Positions 1 through 6,889 of a stretch of 8,526 nucleotides of DNA are shown piece by piece (the first letter of the stretch is position 1; each line of letters starts with the position of its first letter). The stretch covers positions 1 to 8,526 of the forward strand of contig JAJRPL010000330.1 of the NCBI GenBank assembly GCA_024280815.1, in the 5' to 3' direction. Made by a program: the position numbers and the translations under genes. The stretch comes from Bacteroidota bacterium (GTDB taxonomy: Bacteria; Bacteroidota; Bacteroidia; Flavobacteriales; Flavobacteriaceae). The notes beneath the pieces are model-generated. The model was not told the origin of the DNA, ran no database searches, and worked only from the letters and a program-made list of their open reading frames with translations.

Positions 1-1995
1 CATAATAACAAATTTACGATAACTTTTCATATATACTATTGTATATTCCCCTTCCACATTATAAAGTTGTGTTTGTAATTGTATTTCATTTTCTTTTGTA
101 TTTTGAGTTGAAATAAAATATTTAACACTTTTTGTTTGCTTCCCTAAAACAATTTCACCTTTTTTTGAATCGAATACTATACCATTTTGAAAAGACAGGA
201 GGCCATTTTCATTTCTGATAGCTACAGTAGGAAAAAAACTTATTTTTCTTTCTATTTTCCCTGTTGCTAAATCTAGATTACCAAATACTGATACAGTTGG
301 AAAAATATTCAACATACGATAGGGCAAGTAAAGGTAAATATCTCTGGTTTTTTCGGGTAAAGGGTAAACACCATTTTCCAATTCAGAAAGTAATACGTTT
401 GGATCTAACTGATCTTCTTCTCCATTTTTAAATAATGTGTCTGTGACAATACTATAGTTTGAATCTACATAGGTCTCTACTGCTAATCGACTTAAGTTCA
501 CTACAAGTTCGGGAGATGATGTTTGCATGATTTTTGAAATAATGAAGTTATCATTATGATGTTTACCCCCATCAATAAGCGTTGACGTATCAGAAAAGTA
601 CCAGATAGGGTAACCGTAATCCCACCAACTTAATGTGTAATCTATAGATTTTGAGATCTCATTAAGTTTAACTAAATCTTGAACCTCACTCTTATTTAAC
701 ACAGTAGGAACTTTATATCCAATAATATGTGTTATATTTGGATAAATCATCATAGCTGTTGCTAAGACAATGAACCCATACTTCACTTTTTTGTCTTGAA
801 AAAATGTACCTAAAACAAAAAAGAGATAAATGGCTGACATAGCCGCAATAGGTACAGCGTATACAGTAAACCGTAACCCTCCAAAAAGAGCAAATACTCC
901 AATGCCCATAAGAGGTAGTGCCAATATAAATGCGCTATGTCTAACCACCAGTACAAGGTACCCTACAAAAGCAATTAATACACCAAGCTCAGAACCAGAG
1001 ACACGATTTGCAAATGTTGAAAAAGGTATTTGCCCTGCTTCTCTTACTGTTTGAACAACTGCATAAAAATGTAAACCAGTATTTTGTGTACCCGTAGAAA
1101 GGTAGTTAGATATTTTACCTAAGATCAAACCAACTACATTACCAAAAAAGAGGAAACATACAAAAAGTACACCTGTGATAATGATAAGTTTTTTTTGTTC
1201 TAGCGTCACTTTATTCAAAATAAAATATAGTCCTACCAATACAGCTATTTTGACAATATATGCCAAGGGTAACAATATAGGGAAAGGTAACAAAGAGACA
1301 AAAATGAGTATTAACGATAGGTATGTTGTATTATTATTACGATGATAAAATATCATATATAGTGTATACATAATACCCATTGCATAGACAAGAGAAAGCC
1401 CAGAGTCGTATAAAAAAGGATAAATAGATATAAAGATAGAAGCGTAGAGTGCTGAACGTAAATTAAAATCTATTGTACTTTTCATCAAAAAAAATAAAAT
1501 AAACATAGGTGCCATTGCAGAAAACATATCCGTATCATAGTATCCCACCATGGTTCGGTTATAATAACTCCATGTAATACTTCCTAGGAGCGCTGCAAAA
1601 AAACCCCATAGTGTTTGATTATAAAGTCTGGCAATCAATACGATAGGGATTACCACAAGAGATGAAATCACTGCAGGCATATAGAGTATGACTGTTTCCA
1701 ATGAGAATGGTGTTATTTTTGCAAATACTGTTGTAAAAAATATAACGCCATAATCCCATATTCCAAATACTCTAGGGTTATCTGTGTGTAAGCCAAAAAG
1801 TTCTTGTTGTGCACCTGATGCAAAAAAATACCCATCATTCGTATTAATCATTAACTGATCATTCCAATAAAAACTTGATGTATCTTGAAATTGATATACC
1901 CAAATTAACCGTATTGCAAAACTAAACATATATGCTATTATAATCAATATCCATACAGTGGATAACTCAAACTTTTTCTCTTGTATGCTTTTCAT
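1..1995 (-). CDS. pglB: PglB/STT3-family oligosaccharyltransferase (C-terminus cut by window edge)
   Basis: This enzyme transfers a lipid-linked oligosaccharide en bloc to asparagine of periplasmic or exported proteins (bacterial N-glycosylation). The reading frame is open from an ATG at 1995 to base 1, 665 codons without a stop; Campylobacter PglB has about 713 residues, so roughly the last 50 are missing. The first two thirds is a multi-pass membrane domain and the rest a soluble periplasmic domain. Visible active-site features are D54 in NDGY (first external loop), D154/D156 in YYDTD, a TIxE-type loop TVRE ending at E319, R331, the signature WWDYG at 457-461 and an MxxI motif (M561, I564). 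These positions coincide with or lie near those known in C. jejuni and C. lari PglB. A good ribosome binding site precedes the ATG. It is the last visible gene of the operon, 16 bases after a glycosyltransferase. The family call is very secure; the glycan substrate is not known. Confidence 0.96.
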   Translation of the reverse strand, partial: MKSIQEKKFELSTVWILIIIAYMFSFAIRLIWVYQFQDTSSFYWNDQLMINTNDGYFFASGAQQELFGLHTDNPRVFGIWDYGVIFFTTVFAKITPFSLETVILYMPAVISSLVVIPIVLIARLYNQTLWGFFAALLGSITWSYYNRTMVGYYDTDMFSAMAPMFILFFLMKSTIDFNLRSALYASIFISIYPFLYDSGLSLVYAMGIMYTLYMIFYHRNNNTTYLSLILIFVSLLPFPILLPLAYIVKIAVLVGLYFILNKVTLEQKKLIIITGVLFVCFLFFGNVVGLILGKISNYLSTGTQNTGLHFYAVVQTVREAGQIPFSTFANRVSGSELGVLIAFVGYLVLVVRHSAFILALPLMGIGVFALFGGLRFTVYAVPIAAMSAIYLFFVLGTFFQDKKVKYGFIVLATAMMIYPNITHIIGYKVPTVLNKSEVQDLVKLNEISKSIDYTLSWWDYGYPIWYFSDTSTLIDGGKHHNDNFIISKIMQTSSPELVVNLSRLAVETYVDSNYSIVTDTLFKNGEEDQLDPNVLLSELENGVYPLPEKTRDIYLYLPYRMLNIFPTVSVFGNLDLATGKIERKISFFPTVAIRNENGLLSFQNGIVFDSKKGEIVLGKQTKSVKYFISTQNTKENEIQLQTQLYNVEGEYTIVYMKSYRKFVIM

Positions 1996-2003
1996 TCTAA
2001 TTT

Positions 2004-2009
2004 TCCTTT
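2004..2009 (-). promoter_or_regulatory. Ribosome binding site of pglB
   Basis: On the minus strand AAAGGA sits 8 bases before the ATG at 1995. It lies in the 16-base gap after the stop codon of the preceding glycosyltransferase, so pglB has its own initiation signal rather than relying on overlap. It supports this ATG as the true start. Confidence 0.75.
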
Positions 2010-2011
2010 GC

Positions 2012-2824
2012 TTATCGTAATTTCTGATATAAAAACTTCTTTATACTTGGGGGAGAGAGATTTATCACAAATAATGCTAGTGCATATAGATACGAATTAA
2101 AATTATATCTTAATGTTCGTATAACTAACCATCTATCTTTTAAGTCACTCCATGCCTTTGTAACTCCACCACGTCTCTCAAAAAAATCTCTTGATACACG
2201 TACCTTTACCAAAATACTATCAAGGTTGGCGAACATACAATGATTTCTAAATCCCGAAAGCCAAAAAAGAGTATCTTCATTTGTAGGGGATCTGGTTGGG
2301 TAAAGGCCAGCCTTTTCAAAATAACTAACCCTAAAAAATGTCGTCACATTTGCCAAAGGCGCCCTTTTGGCAAAGAACTCAAATATTTCACTATGTGATA
2401 GGGGGTATGTTACAATTTTATTATATTCAAAATTATCTCCAAATTCTTCAATACTTCCCCCTACTACATCAATATCTTGATATTTTTCCATAAAAGTATA
2501 CTGTAACTCTATTCTCGTAAGCACAGATATATCATCCGCATCCATCCGAGCGATATATTTATAGTCTCTTTTTAGAACTTCTGTAAATAATTCATTATAA
2601 GATGGCGCAATACCTTTATTTTCAACACCTTTCCCTAAATAAGATATTTTCTTTTCTTCCAAAAGCTTATCTAAATACTTTTCGACATCTTCTGTTACCC
2701 GACCATCTTGTTGTACAAATATATCAACTCTCTTCGTTTGCAGAAATAGGCTCTCTAATGCCTGCACTAAAGTATTTAAACAATCATTTTTATACAAACT
2801 TAATACGACAGCAACATCACACAA
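2012..2824 (-). CDS. Family 2 glycosyltransferase (AmsE-like), TTG start
   Basis: Cytoplasmic GT-A-fold glycosyltransferase that probably adds one sugar from a nucleotide sugar to a lipid-linked glycan; donor and acceptor cannot be read from sequence. The N-terminus (VAVVLSLYKND) is the usual first beta strand of GT2 enzymes. The metal-binding DxD motif is in RMDADDIS (95-98), followed by the acceptor-side TNEDTLFW (about 181-188) and RRGG near 217-220. The C-terminus (about 243-270) is hydrophobic then basic, as in AmsE-like polysaccharide glycosyltransferases, and may lie against the membrane. Length, 270 residues, is normal. The start is TTG: a stop codon lies six codons upstream in frame, the fold begins right after the TTG, and AAGGAG is well placed before it. 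It begins 1 base after the licD-like stop, so translation is probably coupled. Confidence 0.9.
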   Translation of the reverse strand: MCDVAVVLSLYKNDCLNTLVQALESLFLQTKRVDIFVQQDGRVTEDVEKYLDKLLEEKKISYLGKGVENKGIAPSYNELFTEVLKRDYKYIARMDADDISVLTRIELQYTFMEKYQDIDVVGGSIEEFGDNFEYNKIVTYPLSHSEIFEFFAKRAPLANVTTFFRVSYFEKAGLYPTRSPTNEDTLFWLSGFRNHCMFANLDSILVKVRVSRDFFERRGGVTKAWSDLKDRWLVIRTLRYNFNSYLYALALFVINLSPPSIKKFLYQKLR

Positions 2825-2825
2825 G

Positions 2826-3668
2826 TTATCGCTCCTTTTCTAAAGGAAGATACTCAGTATAAGACTTGTCTACATCTACGATATACGCATGTGATGGATA
2901 TTGCGCCTTTACTGCTTCTGATGGCATATCCATATATCTTTCTCCATACCGTACAGTTAAATACTTTTCTACTTCTTGTGGTACAGGTAAAACTAAGTTA
3001 TCAAAGGGAACATCTCTTGCTGCGCCTAAATAACATGTAGGAAAAGATGTTTTCAGGAAAGGAGCTCTACCAAAGAAATGTCCCACATAATCACTATTTT
3101 TATGATTGAACCCTCTTACCACTTTCAATAAACCTCTTTTTACATATCCATTCACTAGATACTTAACGACAACCAATGCCCATTTCTTTCTTTTTGAATC
3201 AGTAATATACCCTTGTTCAGCTATCGCTCTTGCACTTAATACACGTGCAGAAAAATATTGGAGATAACGAATAACTTTATTTTTAGTTGTATTATTAAGA
3301 CACATAATATCGATATATATCCCATGATGCATATCTCTATCTTTAATATCTTTCTCTATAAATGTTGTACCATTCATACGTATTTTAGAAAAATAGAGAG
3401 GATACTCTTCACTATTCTCTTCCTGTAGATAAAATAGGTTCGTATCGAGTTTTTCGTTTGCTACTTTTAGAAACTTCATATAGTTTTTAGAGTCCATAAA
3501 GACATCAAAGTCATCATCCCAAGGTATAAAACCTTTATGTCTCATTGCCCCTAATGCAGAGCCTCCCATAAGATAATATACAATATTATTTTCTTTACAA
3601 AAGCTATCAAAATATGCGACAATATCTAATATTTTCATCTGTAATACTTTTAATTCTTCATTCGTCAC
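2826..3668 (-). CDS. LicD-family phosphotransferase, GTG start
   Basis: LicD-family proteins have a nucleotidyltransferase-like fold and transfer a phospho-alcohol from a CDP-activated donor to a sugar: phosphocholine in Haemophilus and pneumococcus LicD, ribitol phosphate in the related fukutin family. The diagnostic block is here: MGGSALGAMRHKG (34-46), then FIPWDDDFDVF (47-57) with the acidic metal-binding cluster. The second family block HHGIYIDIM is at 114-122, and a C-terminal PFDNLVLPVP...YL..RYGE...MP segment lies at about 221-249. Length, 280 residues, is typical. The GTG start is preceded by AGAAGG at a spacing of 6, and no better start exists before MTNEEL. It follows the CE4-fold gene by 1 base and is two genes downstream of a cytidylyltransferase, which suggests that enzyme makes its CDP donor (inference). 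The transferred group is unknown. Confidence 0.92.
   Translation of the reverse strand: MTNEELKVLQMKILDIVAYFDSFCKENNIVYYLMGGSALGAMRHKGFIPWDDDFDVFMDSKNYMKFLKVANEKLDTNLFYLQEENSEEYPLYFSKIRMNGTTFIEKDIKDRDMHHGIYIDIMCLNNTTKNKVIRYLQYFSARVLSARAIAEQGYITDSKRKKWALVVVKYLVNGYVKRGLLKVVRGFNHKNSDYVGHFFGRAPFLKTSFPTCYLGAARDVPFDNLVLPVPQEVEKYLTVRYGERYMDMPSEAVKAQYPSHAYIVDVDKSYTEYLPLEKER
2832..2837 (-). promoter_or_regulatory. Ribosome binding site that fixes the TTG start of the GT2 gene
   Basis: AAGGAG on the minus strand, 7 bases before the TTG at 2824, inside the last codons of the LicD-family gene. It is the strongest Shine-Dalgarno match noticed in the window and explains initiation at a poor start codon. 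Confidence 0.75.
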
Positions 3669-3669
3669 A

Positions 3670-4485
3670 TTACACCTTCTTTGCCAAATAATAATATTTT
3701 GACATAATTTTTTTTAGGAATGAAACTCTAGCTAGATATCTAGCGATACTTCTAATTATTCTAAATCCATAAACTTTTAACATAAACTTGAGTTTACCAC
3801 TTTCCCATCTATGTGGATGTGTACTTAAAATAATACGTTCTTTTGTTTTTAAATAGTCAATGAGATTTGTTTCAATCTTCATATCACCCATATTCACATT
3901 GTCATTATTGTGTATGTTACCTATTTCCTGAAAAGTGTATCCAGCATCAGAAACATAGGTATAACTATCGCCTATTGTATCCGGTAAATGGACAACAATA
4001 TCTAAAATATGTGGAAAAAGTTTATTCACCCTTTCATCTCTAAAAAAGTCTTTATTTGATGACCACCCTTGACGTATTTTAATTGGGTTACCATGAGGAC
4101 AAACCGTTTTTACAAGGAATCCATGATGCTCAAAATAATTTTTATATGTGGTGAAACTTTCGATCGCTTTTTTATAGTCACCATCACATGCATCTAGTAC
4201 ATCATAGTGATAACTTACTTCATGCCCTAGTCCCGCAATAAATTTTAATAACTCACTATTTTTTTCTACTAAGTTAGCCTGTACATAATATGTTGCACGA
4301 ATTCCATATTTATGTTCTATCTCTGCTAGTTTAACTGCTTTAGAAACATCTGTTTCAACATCATGTTTCACAACAATCCATTTATCTTTAGGAGAACTTA
4401 GTATCTCATCTGCTCGAATTGTATTAAATTCTAATGCTAATCCTTTACAAATATGTTCCCAGTTTGAATAACTAAATATTTTCAC
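3670..4485 (-). CDS. Polysaccharide-deacetylase-fold protein (CE4/NodB, WbmS-like), GTG start
   Basis: Predicted metal-dependent NodB-fold hydrolase of the type often found in O-antigen and capsule loci; it could remove an N-acetyl or N-formyl group from a sugar or sugar nucleotide, but no activity can be assigned. Motifs in order: KHDVE (40-44) in place of the TFDDG motif, GIRATYYVQA (61-70), GHEVSYHYD (87-95) with H88 and H93 as likely metal ligands, CPHGNP (129-134), SDAGY (179-183) and STHPHRW (221-227). The pattern resembles the WbmS-like CE4 subgroup more than classical chitin deacetylases. The tail (about 235-271) is basic and partly hydrophobic. There is no signal peptide, so it is probably cytoplasmic. 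The GTG start overlaps the TGA of the cytidylyltransferase (GTGA); there is no good ribosome binding site and no alternative start before the fold, so coupling is likely. The fold is fairly sure, the substrate unknown. Confidence 0.82.
   Translation of the reverse strand: MKIFSYSNWEHICKGLALEFNTIRADEILSSPKDKWIVVKHDVETDVSKAVKLAEIEHKYGIRATYYVQANLVEKNSELLKFIAGLGHEVSYHYDVLDACDGDYKKAIESFTTYKNYFEHHGFLVKTVCPHGNPIKIRQGWSSNKDFFRDERVNKLFPHILDIVVHLPDTIGDSYTYVSDAGYTFQEIGNIHNNDNVNMGDMKIETNLIDYLKTKERIILSTHPHRWESGKLKFMLKVYGFRIIRSIARYLARVSFLKKIMSKYYYLAKKV
3675..3680 (-). promoter_or_regulatory. Ribosome binding site of the LicD-family gene
   Basis: AGAAGG on the minus strand, 6 bases before the GTG at 3668 and lying in the last codons of the preceding CE4-fold gene. 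It supports the GTG as the start and fits coupled translation across the 1-base gap. Confidence 0.65.
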
Positions 4486-4928
4486 TTATGATCTAATGCC
4501 TCATCATCATAAATGTCTTGTAAGATAGTACGAAACTGTGTGGATGAGACTTCTTTTGTGTAGGGAAAGTATTCAATCATCGCGCCATGCTCAGACAATT
4601 GTCCTTCAAGCTTCTGAAATATCTCTGAGTTCTTCCAATCATCCCCTACAAATAATACATCATACCCTACATCTAAATACGTTTGGTACTTATCTCTATG
4701 TGTAATAGCAATAACTTCATCAACAAACTTTAATGCGGATACAATTTCTAGCCTATGCTCGAAAGGGATAATAGGTGTTTTCCCTTTATAATCAGTAACA
4801 AGTTCATCTGTACTAATGCCCACAATCAAGTAATCACATCTATTCTTTGCTTTTTTCAATAAATGTAAATGACCAATATGAAACATGTCATACACACCCG
4901 TTGTAAACCCTATCGTTTTTTTTGACAT
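4482..4928 (-). CDS. TagD-like cytidylyltransferase (CDP-alcohol synthesis)
   Basis: Small nucleotidyltransferase of the glycerol-3-phosphate cytidylyltransferase (TagD) type: CTP plus an alcohol phosphate gives a CDP-alcohol and pyrophosphate, in the cytoplasm. The sequence shows the HxGH motif in MFHIGHLHLL (H17, H20), the FEHRLEIVSALKFVDEV block (56-72) with R59, VGDDWKNS (94-101), and YTKEVSST (123-130), equivalent to the RTEGIST motif of TagD. Length, 148 residues, suits the single-domain family. The ATG follows a strong AAGGGAG site. Two genes downstream is a LicD-family transferase, which uses CDP-linked donors, so the two probably form a pair (inference). The product could be CDP-glycerol or another CDP-alcohol such as CDP-choline, CDP-ethanolamine or CDP-ribitol; motifs alone do not decide. 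A run of eight A bases overlaps codons 2-5. Confidence 0.9.
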   Translation of the reverse strand: MSKKTIGFTTGVYDMFHIGHLHLLKKAKNRCDYLIVGISTDELVTDYKGKTPIIPFEHRLEIVSALKFVDEVIAITHRDKYQTYLDVGYDVLFVGDDWKNSEIFQKLEGQLSEHGAMIEYFPYTKEVSSTQFRTILQDIYDDEALDHK

Positions 4929-4932
4929 CAGA

Positions 4933-4939
4933 CTCCCTT
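4933..4939 (-). promoter_or_regulatory. Ribosome binding site of the cytidylyltransferase gene
   Basis: AAGGGAG on the minus strand, 4 bases before the ATG at 4928, within the 13-base gap after the upstream GT2 stop codon. It gives this gene independent initiation. Confidence 0.7.
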
Positions 4940-4941
4940 AA

Positions 4942-5745
4942 TTATCTTCTCCATTTTACTATCATTTTTATAAAAGATAAAAAGTTTTTTTCTCCAAATA
5001 CTAAATGAAACAAAAATAGCACCATTAATTTAAATGGATCAATCAAAAAACGTATCCATCTTTTATGTTTAGCGTTTCGAATATAACTCTCTTTTATTCG
5101 CTGCAATAGTAATTTATAATTTCTATGATTGCTAGAGATGCCCCCTCTTTTAAACTCGACAAACGTAATGTCAATAAACTTGACAGCGCCATTTCTTAAT
5201 GCAAATAGTTTATAATCATCATCTGCCCCTATCTTAAGTCTTAAATCATAAAAAAACTTTTTATAAAAGCTCTTAGGGAAAAATATGGTTTGATGGTTTG
5301 GTAGGTTCAACTTTAACCATTTTATATAATCTTTCACTTCAAAAGGAGGATATATCCAAGATACACTATCACTAATAATACTTGCACGTGCATAATACGT
5401 CGTATCAAAGTTTTTTATTTGTTCTACAACTTTTTCTACAGCATCGTTACTACAAATAATATCATCCGCATTCATAAAATTAATAAAGTCACCAGTAGCC
5501 ACTCTTGCACCCTTATTCATAGCATCATAAATACCCGTGTCTTTTTCACTCACCCAATAGCTAATATGGCTTTCATATTTTTTGATAATGTCTACAGTCT
5601 TATCGGTAGAAGAACCATCAATAATGATATATTCAATATTCTGGTAACTTTGATTAATAACACTCTCAATTGTTTTTTCTAAAAATGCTTCACCGTTGTA
5701 CACAACTGTTACAATAGTGATGAGGGGTAAAGTTTCATTTCTCAT
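4942..5745 (-). CDS. Family 2 glycosyltransferase (WcaE/WcaA-like)
   Basis: GT-A-fold glycosyltransferase for one step of glycan extension on the cytoplasmic face of the membrane. It has the classic GT2 order: LITIVTVVYNGEAFLEKTI at the N-terminus (8-26), a YIIIDGSSTDKT nucleotide-binding block (39-50), SEKDTGIYDAMNKG (66-79), the DxD-type motif in FMNADDII (90-97), NHQTIFF (150-156), the second acidic motif GADDDYKL (173-180) and FKRGGIS (198-204). The KDTGIYDAMNKG segment is typical of the WcaE/colanic-acid-like subgroup. Residues 231-250 are strongly hydrophobic, probably membrane-associated. Length, 267 residues, is normal. The ATG lies 1 base after the stop of the GT4 gene with only a weak ribosome binding site, so its translation is probably coupled to that gene. 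Sugar specificity cannot be inferred. Confidence 0.92.
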   Translation of the reverse strand: MRNETLPLITIVTVVYNGEAFLEKTIESVINQSYQNIEYIIIDGSSTDKTVDIIKKYESHISYWVSEKDTGIYDAMNKGARVATGDFINFMNADDIICSNDAVEKVVEQIKNFDTTYYARASIISDSVSWIYPPFEVKDYIKWLKLNLPNHQTIFFPKSFYKKFFYDLRLKIGADDDYKLFALRNGAVKFIDITFVEFKRGGISSNHRNYKLLLQRIKESYIRNAKHKRWIRFLIDPFKLMVLFLFHLVFGEKNFLSFIKMIVKWRR

Positions 5746-5746
5746 T

Positions 5747-6889
5747 CTATGCCAGCACTTTTTCTACTATTTTAATATAGTCAGAAGCAAAGGTACTTGT
5801 TCTTTCATCTAAATTATAAACCGTATCATATGTTTTTTTCTCAGATTGATAATCTACTAATATCTTCTTTAATGCATCCACGCTATATCTATCAAAAAAT
5901 GTTGCCTGAGGGTATTGTTCTTTATGTACATCTAAATCCGATAAAATCATATTTTTATTCACACTTTTACATTCTTCCACGGTAGAACTCCAGCCTTCAA
6001 AAAGTGATGGGTTAATGACTGCTTTAGAATACTTGATGAGACTAAAGACATCCTTATAGTCAATGAGTCCCAAAAGTTTAATATGCGTCTCTAAATTATT
6101 ATCTTCAATAAAGGCCTTAACCTCTTCAATATGTTCTCTATTTCGATGGTCTTCTAAATGCCCTGTACATACTAAGTAACAGTCTATACCCTCGTCCCTT
6201 AATAGCTTAATTGTCTCAAAAACCAACATATGGTTTTTATGTTTCCAAAATTGATTTGGCAAATAAAAAAAATCTTTTTCTAAACTATATTTTCTAGTAA
6301 TTTCATCACTATTATTTAATTCAAAATAATTTGGATCAGGCTGTGAAACAAATTGTAAAACATGCGTCTTATATATATATATATTTGTATATATACTCTC
6401 TAAATCTTTTAATGCATCATAACTGCTTAAAACAATTGCATCACTACGTTCAATTAAATATTTATGATTTTTACTTCTTGTAGACAACTCTTTATTTGAA
6501 AACATCCTCGGTAAATGTAAGTATTGAAAATCTGGTATCCAATTAATAGTCTTAACTGTATGTAGTGAGGCTATACCAGAATGAGATAAAAGCTTAATAT
6601 CGTACTTTACACATATATTATTAAGTAAATATGTAGATTTAAAAACCCGATATGAAAGTTTCCAAGCGTACCATGGCAAGCTTTTTTTATCAAACATTGG
6701 ATGTTCTATAACCTCAGCATATTCTGCAAACATATTTTTAATGGAAGTATCTGTTTTTTTTCCTAAAAACACAACTACTTGTATCTTTTTGTTATCTATG
6801 TTATGAAGAGCATAAAGTAAGTTTTTATAATAATTTAGTCCACCCATCCATTCTTTTGAAACAGCTCCGATAAATGCTACTCTTATCAT
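5747..6889 (-). CDS. Family 4 glycosyltransferase (GT-B fold, group 1)
   Basis: Retaining GT-B glycosyltransferase that probably adds a sugar to the growing lipid-linked oligosaccharide. The N-terminal domain opens with RVAFIGAVSKEWMGGLNYY (3-21), a glycine-rich acceptor-domain start. The linker region has PDFQYLHLP (119-127) and RSDAIVLSSY (148-157). The C-terminal donor domain starts near FFYLPNQFWKHKNH (207-220) and holds the EX7E signature in FEGWSSTVEE (E298 and E306). The length of 380 residues is typical. I start it at the ATG at 6889, which forms an ATGA overlap with the upstream epimerase stop. A GTG five codons earlier (6904) is possible, but it would extend the overlap and add residues ahead of the usual first beta strand. 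The gene contains an alternating AT tract near codons 168-173. Donor and acceptor are unknown. Confidence 0.92.
   Translation of the reverse strand: MIRVAFIGAVSKEWMGGLNYYKNLLYALHNIDNKKIQVVVFLGKKTDTSIKNMFAEYAEVIEHPMFDKKSLPWYAWKLSYRVFKSTYLLNNICVKYDIKLLSHSGIASLHTVKTINWIPDFQYLHLPRMFSNKELSTRSKNHKYLIERSDAIVLSSYDALKDLESIYTNIYIYKTHVLQFVSQPDPNYFELNNSDEITRKYSLEKDFFYLPNQFWKHKNHMLVFETIKLLRDEGIDCYLVCTGHLEDHRNREHIEEVKAFIEDNNLETHIKLLGLIDYKDVFSLIKYSKAVINPSLFEGWSSTVEECKSVNKNMILSDLDVHKEQYPQATFFDRYSVDALKKILVDYQSEKKTYDTVYNLDERTSTFASDYIKIVEKVLA
6370..6384. repeat. Alternating AT dinucleotide tract inside the GT4 gene
   Basis: Fifteen bases of strictly alternating T and A (seven AT units plus one T), followed after a short break by a second alternating stretch at about 6389-6395. 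It encodes the Tyr/Ile-rich part of the linker between the two GT-B domains. The tract is visible directly; a role in slippage is speculation. Confidence 0.6.

Noticed and set aside
830..1054. Plus-strand 74-residue open frame
   Set aside because: It lies antisense within the conserved EL5 and membrane region of pglB, has no ribosome binding site or recognisable domain, and is Thr/Asn/Pro-rich as expected for antisense translation.
1996..2011. Internal promoter or terminator before pglB
   Set aside because: The gap is only 16 bases and holds the ribosome binding site; no stem-loop or room for promoter elements.
2602..2862. Plus-strand 86-residue open frame
   Set aside because: Antisense to the GT2 start and LicD end, both well supported by motifs; no similarity to a known protein type.
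3731..3744. Perfect 14-base palindrome GCTAGATATCTAGC
   Set aside because: It lies inside the CE4 coding region, encodes Ala-Arg-Tyr-Leu-Ala-type residues, is not repeated elsewhere, and a palindrome of this length is expected about once by chance in a window this size.
5419..5682. Plus-strand 87-residue open frame
   Set aside because: Antisense to the conserved DxD and nucleotide-binding blocks of the second GT2 gene; Ile/Asn-rich shadow frame.
5797..5985. Plus-strand 62-residue open frame
   Set aside because: Antisense to the EX7E domain end of the GT4 gene, with no supporting signal.
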